A stretch of DNA of 64,000 nt from Oxytricha trifallax. Lineage: Eukaryota; Ciliophora; Spirotrichea; Sporadotrichida; Oxytrichidae. Shown piece after piece: positions 1 through 11,306 of the stretch (its first letter is position 1; the number at the start of each line of letters is the position of its first letter). The stretch lies in NCBI GenBank assembly GCA_000711775.1, contig ARYC01000253.1:1-64000 (forward strand). The letters are read 5' to 3'. Below the pieces are notes generated by a model that saw only the letters and a program-made list of their open reading frames with translations, searched no databases and was not told the origin of the DNA. The position numbers and the translations under genes were made by a program.

Positions 1-3000
1 TTCTCTTAATATTTGTTAAGATTTCATTTAAGATTTTACTTAACTCTTTGACTATAAGTTTTCATTGAGTATCATCAATTGTACCTTATTATTCAAGTAT
101 TTTCTTTTATGAATCCTTCATCTATAAAAGAATTATCGGTTGCTTCTTTACATTAAGTGCATTAATTGGAAGGTGAGGATTAGTGTTAGGCAGTCGTTAT
201 TATTAATGCCAATAACTTACAGCTGAAAGTGCTTGATACTTTTATGATTAGATAATATCCTTTTAATTAGGAAAGGGTGTTTGATAATATTGCTTGGCAT
301 TAGACATTGGCAAAGACTTAAAAGTAAAAGGATGAATAATCTAGTTGCCAAAATTTAAGTTGAGGAATGGGTTAACAGACCCCATTAGTGATGGATTTGG
401 AATTTACTTTGTCTAATCAATATTTTGCTTGACAGGAATAAACTCTGCTTAATTTAATCTTATTAACCCTCTTGAATTTGAATCAATTTATAGCTTCTTC
501 GAAAGACTTTAGAAGCCAATTTAGTTATGAGAACTTTCCTCTGCTCGTTTAAGTGAATGTTGTTGCTGAGTTGTTTAGGAAATTTCTTATTCCAAAGCTT
601 ATGACTATTGCATATCCGATATCAATGAATGACTTTGAATAGAATCACCTTGATAGCTTTCATCTTTAAGACAATGACTGATAGTCCCAAGTTATATAAT
701 AAGAGGCAATCCTTATTTTAATATTTCCTTAGGAGAAATCTAGTTTTCAGGTTTTTAAGTCAACTCTTAATGAAGGAAAGATTTTCCTATAATAACTTTC
801 TCACTTGATAACTCGCTCACCGTCTGATAACGAAAATGTGAAAAGGAACTTTTTGATAAATTAGTTGTGATAACTTCTTTTTCTTCTTCTTCATTCTCAT
901 CATCTTGATTCTTTCTCAAACCTCAAAAATCAAACTTGGAAGTAAATTACTTACTTTTTACTTTACAAGACTGAATTGTAGACTTGGAAGAAGTCTACTT
1001 TCTCTAAAGAGATTTCTCTATAGCTTTAGTCTTTTCTATAATATTTTAAACTTTGCACTAATGCTTTCTCATACTATCTAAAGAGCTAAAATACTTGCCG
1101 CATTCTTAGCAGATTACTTCTTTGAAATTAGATTGCCAGTTTATTCCATCTGATTTGGCATGGGAATTAAGGTGTTTATAAAAGCTCGACTTGACTTCAT
1201 AGAGTTTATCGCATCCTGCTATTGGGCATCGTTTGGAAAAAGGTGCAGGTTAGTTTATGATAGCTTATTAAGATTTTTTTCCCTTAATTTTTACCATTTT
1301 AAATAAGCGGGTAAAGTTAAAACTCTATTGAAATATAATTACAAACATAGTCCCTTGCAAAGCATTAATAGGAAGGGATCTTATAAAATTTATCAATGCA
1401 AGTTTATCACATATATCAGCATTAGCTTAAAGCTTAATCGTTGATGAGCGAGAATATATACTTAAATATGTCATGAGAGATATTGGTAGAGTAAAAATCG
1501 CCCACGAATTAATAGTAGAAAAATCTCTACGAGGGTATGATAATTATTAATGGTAATAGTTAGTGTAAAGGAAGCAGAATATAGATATGGAGATTAGAGA
1601 GCTATTCCAAACCTTAAAGCTAACTATTAATATACGAAAGACATTAATTAACATTCTAAGAATAAAAGAGACAGTGGTTAGTGAATGGATTAGGGGAAAT
1701 TAATCTTTTAAGTTTAGATTTTTTTCAAATGGGAAGCTTGTGAGGTTCTTCATATCTAGTAATCAAGATATAGCAACCTGTTCTCATATTTGAAGCTTGT
1801 GGATTTTGCAATTGCAATCATACACCCAAAGATCTTAGAAGCCTTTCTTGATATAGAAAGTTGTTTTGGGGTTGCATTTATTGCGCTCACTCATATGGCA
1901 TTGCTTCTGAAATCTGGGCTTCAACTTGGGTTGATATATCTTCCTATCCTCAATGTCATGGTATACTTCTCTTCCTAGTTTGTCAGCATTGGCACTTTTG
2001 ACGACTTTGGAATTCGGATCAAGCAAAATCCAGAGCTGATCTTCCAGCCTATCTCGCAATACTTAACAGTCTTGAGCCCTTAGAGCACTTGGAACCAGCA
2101 CTCCTTACAGCTTTGTTTTCCTGCAACCATTTATCAAGTAAGCTATTTAGACAAGCGAATCTTGAAGTATGAGGTCTGTGTGGAATATTAACAAAGAAAT
2201 TGGCAAGTGATTAAAATATCATGGCAACACGCAGACCTTGAGATATTAAAGCTCTAGCTGACTGTATATGATGTCTTGAAGGACTTTATGGTTTTTTGGC
2301 CTTGTAAGTACGCTATTTGAATTTACCAGGCTTCCAGACGATAGAGTTATTAAAATCGACAACTTAGAATCTTTCAATTTAAAGAACTAAAATAAGTCAA
2401 GGTGGATTCCTTTTAAGACTTTAAAATAGAAAGCTGTTCAACCACATCACTGTTGTATTCGTTGATGAATGCTTAGAAAATCTTAGATAGACTCTTGCGG
2501 AGCTGCCCATTTAAATAGCTTTGAAATACAGTTGCCTTTAAGGGATTGAAAATCTTGAGTACTTGCTTAGGCATTCTCTCTATAGATAAGTGAGATATAT
2601 AATAAATCTTACCATCGGCGATCTCGCCATAACGCTTATTTAGCAATGAAAGGAAGGCTGTATTATAGAGCAAGTCTTTGAGTTCTCTCAGTTGTTCAGG
2701 CAGTAGCATAAACTCGATGTAGATCTTTCGTTCAATCTCACCATCTGCAGTGTCTTCCAATACATCCACTGCTTTCATTAAGCTCACCTACATTTTGCTT
2801 AAATTTTATAACTTACTGATTGGTTTGGAATATCCAATAGAGTGAATGGAGTGAGGGAAGACTTTAGATCCCAGTGCTCTCTTACTTTGAAAGAGTACTT
2901 CAATAAGTTGACTTAAGGTTCATGGTAGTTAAATAAATCATAAGCTAGGTTAATGCTAGTGAAATCAATTGGTTAAACTTATTTAGTAGGTATGTCTTGA

Positions 3001-3301
3001 ATTCTTTCAGCTTCCAATCCCTCATTGTTTACTTGGATATTTATCTTTGAAGGAGAAGCAGGAATGGCAGTCTGAGCAACAATTAGATCAACAGTAGCTT
3101 CTTCAATCATAATTGGTTGATGCTTTCGCTGTTAATGCAACTTCAGTGTGCGCTTAAGCATCCATTATCCACAAAGATCACAAGGAAGCAAATCGAACTG
3201 GCTTTTGGACTTCGCATATCTAAAGCAATTATAATAAATCCTTACTTCGAGAGTTTGTCACTGCTCTAATCACTGGCTTGTTTCTACTAATATCTTAACA
3301 T
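1..3301 (-). CDS. C2H2 zinc-finger protein (3' end outside window)
   Basis: Reading on the minus strand from ATG at 3301 gives a nucleic-acid-binding type protein of roughly 1000 residues that runs off the left edge. Zinc fingers seen are CDLC...H(x4)H near 3150-3190, CPIAGC...HLNSH near 1195-1235 and CQECGKYF...H near 1065-1110. Low-complexity Q/S-rich sequence follows. The frame needs TAA/TAG as Gln and TGA as Trp (e.g. PWYF near 2215, IWEQ and SWLL near 1760-1790). Two tiny GT-AG introns restore frame: 26 nt at 3220-3245 and 19 nt at 2798-2816. Further introns near 2400-2470 and 2950-3000 are needed but not resolved. C2H2 fingers next to a kinase and a DDE transposase recall TBE-type elements; a host regulator is the alternative. 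Confidence 0.7.
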
Positions 3302-5040
3302 TAATATTATAATTATTATAGGTAATATTCTTCTTAGGAATGAGGACTAATAAGAGGTAAGTAAAAATACTATTGCCAAGTCATTATTATACTTACGGGC
3401 AGATTCACATATATTGAATTTGTGAATTTAAGTTAGTGATTTTAACTTATTACTATCAATAATAAGGTAAGTCAGACTGCCATTTTAAAGATGTTACTGG
3501 GTAGATGTCACGACCCATTATAGTCTCTGTTAGTCAACTTTCGATACTTATAAGTATGATTATGAATCACTTTGTTTAAGCAGAGAAATTTAAAGGAAAT
3601 CACAGACAAGTAAGTGATAGGTACTTGGTTTTATTTTGAATTCAGATTTTATATAATTAACTATAAATAATTTATACTTAGATCTCTTATATACTCATAA
3701 ACATCATTCTAACCCAACCACTCGCGTTGCTTAAACCTAGTCAATCTCTTTATAATCCCTTAATATATATGAATCACTTATCAGTATCTCCTTACAACTG
3801 CCCTATCAAATATTCAGTTAGGAAAGTCTTGGAATTTATGAGTCTGTTAGTATTTGCAACTTTAGATTTTCAACTTTCAGATCGGTAGGTCGGTATACCC
3901 AATTTCTGATCTGAGGACACTTTCCAGAGACCCTCCTCATTTCCCTCGGATGCACCATGAGGTCCTACCTTGGGTCTTAGATCTTCCCCAAACCACTCCT
4001 AATCGTCTAGAAATCCAAGCCTCATTACATAAACATACAATAAGTGGGTTTTAAAGTTAAGGAACCGCGGATTTAGAGGGGTGAGTGGATTTATTTTCAA
4101 TTCCAAGTTTGAAAGTGGCTATACTATCTCTAAGGGATTATAGAATATGACTTATATTATTTTACAAAAATTATTTTCTAATCCTCTTCAAACCCTACCA
4201 CCCCAACTTAAATGTTGTAAATACACTATAGAACGATGAAATAGAAGAAGGGAACTCGATTGGGGGTGGAAGTGGCTAAAACCCATCTTGAAATGTTTGG
4301 GTGCCTTAACCGCCATTTTGACCTTAAAAATTGAAGAAAATGACGTTATATTTATCCATTGATTCTACCTTAATATATGCCCTTTAATAGTTCTAAGTTA
4401 TCCAAATGTGTTATAATTGTTGGCAGGCTATATAATAACACATTTGATTAGCTTGAAGGTGAAAGCATAAATAGGAGAGACAATATCCTAAATAAGTTCA
4501 GCCTAAACTAGGGTATTTTTAAATTTTCATAGTCTTACTGGAAAAAGTCTACCTCAACCCTAAAGGCAGACCTCTATGCCTTTGCTCGGTCATGACCTTG
4601 GAGATTATTTGACTAGGGCTGATATATATTTTAACAATTGAAATAAGGAACGAATAAACACAGGTAGAGTTAGAAGTTTGGATGGAAGAAAGTCAACCTT
4701 AGAATTGGAAGAAGTCTACTTTTTTCCTCTGGAAGAAGTCCACTTTTTCAACTGGAAGAAGTCTACTTTTAGGACAGGAAGAAGTCCACTTTTAGGACTG
4801 GAAGAAGTCCACTTTTGCATTGGAAGAAGTCTACCTTTTGGAAGATTTCCACTTTTTCAAATTATCTCTAAGATTGAAATAATCTGAGAATAAATATATA
4901 AACTACAGTTATCCAAGTAGCTCCTCACTTAAACTAAAATACAAATAATAGCAAGAGTATTGCAAAAATTTTAATGAGAGGGAAGGTTCGGTAACTCAGT
5001 ATGTTTTTCTTAGAATAGAGTATATTTGTATTATGTATAA
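3302..5040. other. Long stretch with no recognised gene
   Basis: No frame with convincing coding character was found on either strand, though when all three stops can be sense codons an exon is easy to miss. The 3860-4330 part is locally richer in G and C and has similar-looking stretches (…AGTGGCTA… near 4115 and 4270). The only clear structure is the tandem repeat at 4680-4860, listed separately. Confidence 0.4.
4680..4860. repeat. Degenerate 22-26 bp tandem repeat, core GGAAGAAGTCYAC
   Basis: About eight copies of GGAAGAAGTC(C/T)ACTTTT, each followed by a short variable spacer, lie head to tail. The spacing is not a multiple of three, so the array is unlikely to encode a peptide repeat. 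One further copy (GGAAGAAGTCTACTTT) sits alone near 985 inside the zinc-finger gene, on the strand opposite to its reading direction. Confidence 0.8.
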
Positions 5041-5514
5041 TGTAACAAACATCACTTTCAGTTAACCTTAATTCAAGCAAGAATTCCAAGATTGCCAACA
5101 CTAGTCTTCAAAAATTGCAATTCTCTTTTTTCTAAGAATAAACCTACCTAGCCTTGCTTAAAAGCTATGAACTCAACTTAGAACTCTTCAATCAATTTGG
5201 TTGGAAGTCTTCAAACTTTGGAAGTTAAAGCTACCAAATTTCATAGTTTAATCTATCGACCAGCAATAATACTAACAAGCTCTATACAAACTTTAGTTGC
5301 TTTACTATTATCATAAAACGAATGAGCTTAAAGAGTCCTAACTAACTTCCTACAACTTAGTACAAGTAGAGAGCTTTGATAAAAAAGTGGCTCTAAAAAA
5401 CTTTTGAATCAAAAATTTCTTTGAGGCTTACTCAATAAGTTGAAGGTAAAATTTGAAATAAATGGAAGATAAATGGAAGACAACTTGTAAAGTCTTGATG
5501 TGATGTTTGTTACA
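5041..5514. mobile_element. Possible 474-bp MITE, or a divergent promoter pair
   Basis: The segment starts with TGTAACAAACATCACTTTC and ends with the inverse, TGATGTTTGTTACA (14 bp exact, about 16 bp counting flanks). There is no coding capacity. TA-rich flanks fit a Tc1/IS630-type target. The same 14-mer recurs next to other genes in the first 19 kb, followed by a TATA-like stretch, so the two ends could instead be outward promoter motifs serving genes on either side. Confidence 0.5.
5501..5514 (+). promoter_or_regulatory. TGATGTTTGTTACA motif upstream of the kinase gene
   Basis: The exact 14-mer is followed by TATATTAAAA and lies about 200 bp before the kinase ATG. It is one of seven copies in 1-19.2 kb (5041, 5501, 7388, 8667, 10544, 16781 and, with one mismatch, 19165). 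It could be a promoter element or a transposon end. Confidence 0.45.
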
Positions 5515-5713
5515 TATATTAAAAGTCTTATACTTTTCTATGATTTTTCACTTGGCTTTGAGATGAATAATTGATATTCAGTAGACTCAATACTACCAAT
5601 CATTCAGTAAAGTTATTTCTATACTAACAAACAGCAATTACTCTATAAGATTGTAGACCTTGAATCTAAGCCAAGATATTTTTTCCCTTAGCTTTATGAG
5701 AATTAGAAGTTAG

Positions 5714-7269
5714 ATGGAAGATAAGTCGACAGTATCAATTACAGCAAGGGGCATTATCATTAAAGGTGATCTAAATAAAAATTGAACCAATACCTAGGAG
5801 GATTATTACTTTTATTTTAATTCAACATCAGCATTTTTCCTTGATAATTATTGAGCCAAAGTCAAATTTCCCTTTAAACCTTCTTATAAGCCTAAGATTT
5901 CTTAAGAGTCAATGATGTTCGATCTGAAACATGCCTCTCTCATTTAATCTCCACTCTAGCATCACTTATATGCAATTTTCAGCTTGGGTTCTTAGAACTA
6001 GAACGAACTTGCCAAAATTAAAGTGTCCAAACTTTGCTTGTTTTTCTCAATAATCTCTATATAATCCTTAATTAAAGCTTACTATAAATCTCAAAATATC
6101 TCAAATTTCTAAAACCTTAAATCCGCCCTCTATTCTCAGGAAATCTAAGGGTTATCCTCTTGCTTTAGCATTCCTACTTCTTTCATAGGTGTCTCAGATC
6201 ACTTAGCATACTCTCACATAGTCTGGAAGTGAAGGGGTAAGCTCTAACGAAACTTATGACAGAATTAGTAGTTATTTTGAGAATCTCTATTTTACCCCTC
6301 AAATTCATAGAAATTACACTACTAATCCGTAGGAATTAAATTCCTAAGAAATGACGTTAAATTTGGAAAAGTTCCACCTAACCTCTGTAAATCATCACAG
6401 TTCTCTCATCACTTGATCTCAAGTATCTAAACTTAAACATTGAAATACGTTAGACTGACTTGGAAGGTTTAGTGGGAGTAGGGATCGATTAATTTTATTT
6501 TCTAACTGTAAATGGGATTTGGTATGATTTCAGGCATATTTTATTTTGTCAGTTAAAGTTTAATCAATTAAAAATTAAAGCTATTCATAAAAACTAAGAT
6601 GTCAATCTGAATAATTCGAACAAAAAGCAAGCAAAGTTATTCTTCTAATTAGTGCCCTGTTGATGGTAGCTCACAATCCTTGTTAAAGAGATGTGATAAG
6701 TATTACCACTTAAAAAAGGGATCACCCAAACTTTGATTATTAAAGCACATCGGGATCCTTCCTTGAAGATTGGTTGAACAGGAATGTTAAGAGGAATGGA
6801 ATCATTAACGAATACTCTCCTCCTGAATATATTAATAGAGAGATCCAGCCCTTAAATCATTTGATGATGAAGGCTTTAGATTCTTGGGGACTTGGCCTAC
6901 TCCTGTTCTATATTCTTTGCAGAAGCTTACCTTACACTGTTGATGATATGTTGGCATTGAAAGATAAAAATGCTATTCTCACCAATAGACCTTTTGAGAT
7001 ACTGAATCCTAAGTTGGATGGTCAGTGGTTTGTCATCATTAGAAATTTGTTGACTCCTGACCCTTTGTACAGATCCTCAATTCAGTCCTTGTACATGGAT
7101 CCATTCTTCAAGCATTAGAGAGACTAAGTGGAAATCGACACATTAACTCTTCACGATTACGAGAGCGACGACGAGTCAAATTCCTGAAGTCTAAAGCCCA
7201 CTCGTCCAGAGAAGGAAGATCCCTGAAATTCTTCGTTCTTGACGAACAAAAATTAAACGAAAATAATTG
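5714..7269 (+). CDS. Protein kinase-like protein, probably a pseudokinase
   Basis: ATG at 5714 opens a frame using TAA/TAG as Gln and TGA as Trp; at least one frame change (near 6240) implies introns. Kinase landmarks, in order: an alphaC-beta4 stretch VSKLKHWNTLDWLGRF (about 6425-6470), a degenerate catalytic loop IHKNQDVNLNN near 6575-6610 where HRD is expected, a PPE in place of APE (about 6805) and the DxWGLG helix (about 6885). It ends near TGA 7267; an earlier TGA near 7183 could also be the stop. Loss of HRD and the lack of a visible glycine loop or DFG suggest a pseudokinase, or exons I could not place. Neighbours are the 14-bp motif upstream (5501) and downstream (7388). Confidence 0.65.
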
Positions 7270-7666
7270 AATAATTATAATTAACCACCATCTTATTTAA
7301 TATGTATAAGTCTCCCTACTATCTAGTACCGGAATCGGTGTCCATTTTAAAGGACATCTGTTTGTTTGAGTAGTACTTTAATGTGTCTGTAACAAACATC
7401 ATCTATTAAATCGGTTATCGATTCGAAGAAGGTGAATTATTTTAGAAGTTTAATATCGTTTATGAGTATAATTCTGATCATTGTCTTAGGCCTCACTTCA
7501 ACTCTAAATATTCTCTGCGGATTAAAAGAGATTTCCTCATAAAGGCGAGATGAGAAGACAAGTTGTCAAAGGATTAAATAGGTTTTAATTAAGACACAAA
7601 GAAAAGTTAAAAGTTAAACTATCAAACAAATTTATCAAATATAAGCGAGCATCTTTTATTAGCATC
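7270..7666. other. Intergenic, with one copy of the 14-bp motif
   Basis: The stretch lies between the kinase gene and the acidic-protein gene. The motif is at 7388-7401 in the TGTAACAAACATCA orientation. No gene was seen. Confidence 0.4.
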
Positions 7667-8500
7667 TCACTTTGATATAACCATAATTTCAATAGAGGAG
7701 ACCTTCTGCTCCTTGTCATCATCTTCCTTCTTCTCCTCCTCCTTCTTCTCCTCTTCCTGAGTTGAACAGACGACACCCTCTTCGTCAAGCATCCACATCT
7801 TGGACTTCAAGAAGTCGGTAGTGAGATCTTCTTCATCCTCAACGATCAATTTAGCTTCTTGCTCTTGCATTAGCCATTCCATCGTAGGATAAGTGAAGGC
7901 CCATTCAAGAGTGAGAGTTTTCTTGGGCCCTTAAGAAGTTTAAGTGGTGATTCTCTTGATCTTGAAGCTCTCCTGGAACCCAATAGTCAATTTGATCTGT
8001 CCCTTAAAATGGAGAGGCTTGTAATCTGAGACATTTAAGGCTTGGAGGTGCTCTGCAAGTTCCTCTTGGTTCACCATACACTGGAAGTTTGACTTGATGC
8101 CAAGGGGAATAAACAATACATCTCCGTCAGGGAAACTCTGGATCGCCTTCTCGATAGTTTCATTGGCAGGGATTTGGTAGTCGGAGAAGTCTCCCTCCGC
8201 TTGCACTTTGGTTTCCTCCTGGTCAGCATCCACATCGTCATCGTCCTCGTCGTTGTCAAGGTCTTCGTCGTCATAGGAACCTTCGTCGCTCTCTCCAGTG
8301 TGATGCCCTTTCAAAAGATAGTAGTAGAGATAGCCAAGTGAGAAATATCTCAAGGTCCTTTTGATTTAAAAGGGGTTTTGGGATACCATCTTATGGAAAG
8401 CTGCATCCTTAAGTTAGTTGAGGGGTTAGCACTCAGGCTCCTTAGTGAAGTCGATACCAGCGATATCCTCGTTCAGTTTGTCCTCTTTCATAGGAGACAT
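7667..8500 (-). CDS. Acidic protein, 277 aa, unknown function
   Basis: One uninterrupted frame runs from ATG 8500 to TGA 7667 when TAA/TAG are Gln. The N-terminal part has a short aromatic run (LGYLYYYLL, about residues 43-51), then a very acidic D/E tract (about 55-85). A globular-looking middle follows, ending around FKGQIKLTIGFQESFKI, and then a second charged tail rich in EEEKKEEEKK. I do not recognise the fold. The 14-bp motif lies 167 bp upstream at 8667 and reads TGATGTTTGTTACA on this gene's strand, followed by a TTATATAAAT box. The two acidic tracts suggest a chromatin- or basic-protein partner, but that is only inference. Confidence 0.75.
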
Positions 8501-9439
8501 CAAAGCCAGGTATGTAGAAATGAGTTTGCTGTTTTCAAATTCCATTTGATTTATTATTATAATTTGACTAGCAGAATTCTTTGTTAAAGATAATAATATT
8601 AGGGCTTTAATTAATCGTAGAAAGATGGGACAGTTTAATTGTATATTGTTTCAAGATTTATATAAGTGTAACAAACATCACTCTCAGTTTTATAAGTCTG
8701 AGGCTCTATAGTTTTAGTGAAAATGCTTATTAAAAGAAAGATATAGGATTATTAATAGCAGTAATACAGATTCCCTAACTTAACTCAAACCAATAATCAA
8801 ACAATTACTCTGAACTAGAGTGCAACCCCGTCCTAGAGATAAACTCTAGGAAAGAGCTGCTGAGATTTTCGCAGTTAAAATTAAATTTATTTGCTGTGCT
8901 GCTACTAGTCTCTCAAAATTTTCAAAAGTGAGAAAAATAATAGAAATAAAGCCTAGCTTACTTACCTTACCAGTAGTTAACTGATGAAGTAAAGTAACTG
9001 GGCAGTACTACTATTTACTGTTCTCTGCTTTCTCTGTAAAAGTACCTATAAAAAGTTAAAAAGTAAAAAGTTTTAGGTGAGCGAGGTTTAAGTTTCAGCC
9101 TAAATTTTTTAGACTTGTTAATTTTTATTAGTAGAGTGCCAAACTACTGGCTTTACTTAAGAAAACTTAAAAACCAAGAAACTGCTGTTTGGGATACTGC
9201 CTGAGCCGATTTACGCTTGAAGCTTTTTTAGGCTTCTCTACAGTCAGGGTGAGTACCTAGGCCAATAAGAAGCTTACTTAGGTGAAAGTTTTAATTAGTT
9301 ACTAGTGTAACTCCTTAAATTAAGGGTAGTTTAAGACTTTAAAGGTTTTGATTTAAACCAAGGCAACTTAAAGGAGTTGATTTAGGGTAACAAGTATCTT
9401 AGACTTTTTTTAATAATCAAAAGAAAATCTCTCAGGACC

Positions 9440-9830
9440 TTTGGGTCACCCGTTTGAATATTCAAATTCGTCGTCCTCGAAACGAGGTTAAATTCGATTC
9501 ATTTTATAATTAATTTACGATTTATCGTCCTTGCCCGACATCGATTGGCGAAAAATCTGCGGAGGAATGTAGCCTGAGAGTCATGTCACTGTGCAAGTTT
9601 AAAAATCCTTGTAAAAACTGATCGTTTGTTTATTTGATACGATTCAGATTCTCTTTAATTAATTATCATGCCAGACATTGATTAGCGAAACGCGAGGTTG
9701 AAAACATCCAGTGATTGCAACACTGCGATTGTACTTGAGCAAATGTAGCTTCTAAGTCATGTCACTGCCGCTCTTAATTAATTAAATACCCTAAACTGAT
9801 CATTTGTTTCCTCTGTAATGATTAGACTTA
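9440..9830. repeat. Diverged tandem duplication of about 190 bp
   Basis: Two units share GACATYGATTRGCGAAA, AATGTAGC followed by AGTCATGTCACTG, and AAACTGATCRTTTGTTT in the same order (about 9535-9625 and about 9670-9805). Between the matches the units differ by substitutions and small indels. No coding frame is apparent. Confidence 0.65.
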
Positions 9831-10019
9831 CTCCTTTAAATTAAAATGCAAAAAACAAAATCAAGTCGTTCTTAATTATCAAAATCAAAAATCTGTCAGT
9901 TTTAAGTTCAATAAAATCAAAAAATCTCGAGTTCAAAATCAAAGAAGGCCTTCAGTAGTAGATCTAAAATCAAATCAAAATTCTAAAGTAAGCTTGTAAA
10001 TTTTATTTTTTGTTTGTTT

Positions 10020-10330
10020 AAATAAAGGGTTCTGTTATTAATGTTACTTGGGTTCTTTGTTAATGTTTCTTGGGTTCTGTTACTTTGTTGCTTGGGTTCT
10101 GATTATTTAACCACTGAAAAATCATTGTTACTTTGTTTCTTGTTATTAAATTTTAAAGCCTGGCCAGGCAAACTATTAGACTTAAAATAAATCTCCTCAA
10201 AGGGTTCTTGGAGTTCTTAATTTTTATCACTGTTACTTTGGGTTCTTTCATACTAAAACTGTTACTTGGGTTCTTTAAATTTGGTTCTTAGATTTTTTAC
10301 TTGTTTCTTACTGTTACTTTGAGAGTTCTA
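10020..10330. repeat. Degenerate simple repeat based on GTTACTTGGGTTCT
   Basis: About ten imperfect copies of TGTTACTTTGGGTTCT-like units are separated by AT-rich spacers. The units are irregularly spaced and not in one frame. Confidence 0.65.
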
Positions 10331-11306
10331 ACTTGTTAATTTTTTATAATTTGAATGATTTAATTAAACCCTGAATGTTTAGATTTAAAATTTGAATAGT
10401 GGCCACTATTCCTCCAGCTTAATGTTTCTTTAACCCTAGCTTTAATTATACCAACTGAAAAAATAGCAACACTTTCGTGACTAGTACTAGGCTTTAAAGC
10501 TTTTTGATTTCTTTTTCCTTTTTAGATCTTGACTTTTAGTTACTGTAACAAACATCACTATGACTTTTAAACTTAAAAACTTGATTTTAATTAAATAGCT
10601 GTTAGTTTTGAAAATTTAGTAAAACTAGCAATCTTTGAACTGTTTTTGATTTTTTACTTTTTAACTACAACTACTGGGCTAGAGCCAACTTTTAGGTCAA
10701 TTAGGGATATAGGTAGGTAATATAAGCTGATAACTGAATTTACTTTGAAATTATCAAACAACCAGAGAAACCTGAAATGCTGCCAAAATTTTCATTTTAG
10801 TACATCAAGTAGTAAAAGTACTTAAAACAACTAAAAGTCTAGTTTGGCCTTTGAAATCGTAAAATTTGTCCTCAAGCCGATTAGCAGGGCTTAAGGTTAG
10901 AAACCAGAACTTAGAGAAATCTTGAGTTGGTAGGGTAAAATAGGGCAGTTGAAGAAAATTGGGTTAGAAGAGAGCTGGGCTTATAGTTTTTAAATTATTT
11001 AGGTAGAGAAGTTTGTTACAAACTTAAATTAAATTTATAGTAGGTACTTAAAACTGGCAATTTATAGGGCAATAATCCAATAAATTTAATAATATCTTAA
11101 TAAAACCAGGATTTTTAAAACTGGGATGAAATTGGTGAAAATTAAAAAGAGAGGAGAGTATTAATATAAGAGAAAATTAGGGAGGGAGAGTGTAGTGAGT
11201 TGATTTAAAACTTGTTATAAAAACTAAACAATCATTCTTGCTACAAATATACTTAAACTTGGGAAATACTTGTGGATATTATCTTCATAAAGCTTTTAGA
11301 CGCCTT

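Larger units (their letters stand above)
8501..11306. other. Gene-free repeat-rich stretch
   Basis: No reliable gene was seen. It holds two copies of the 14-bp motif (8667, 10544), a diverged tandem duplication at about 9440-9830 and a GTTACTTGGGTTCT-type simple repeat at about 10020-10330. Confidence 0.5.
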
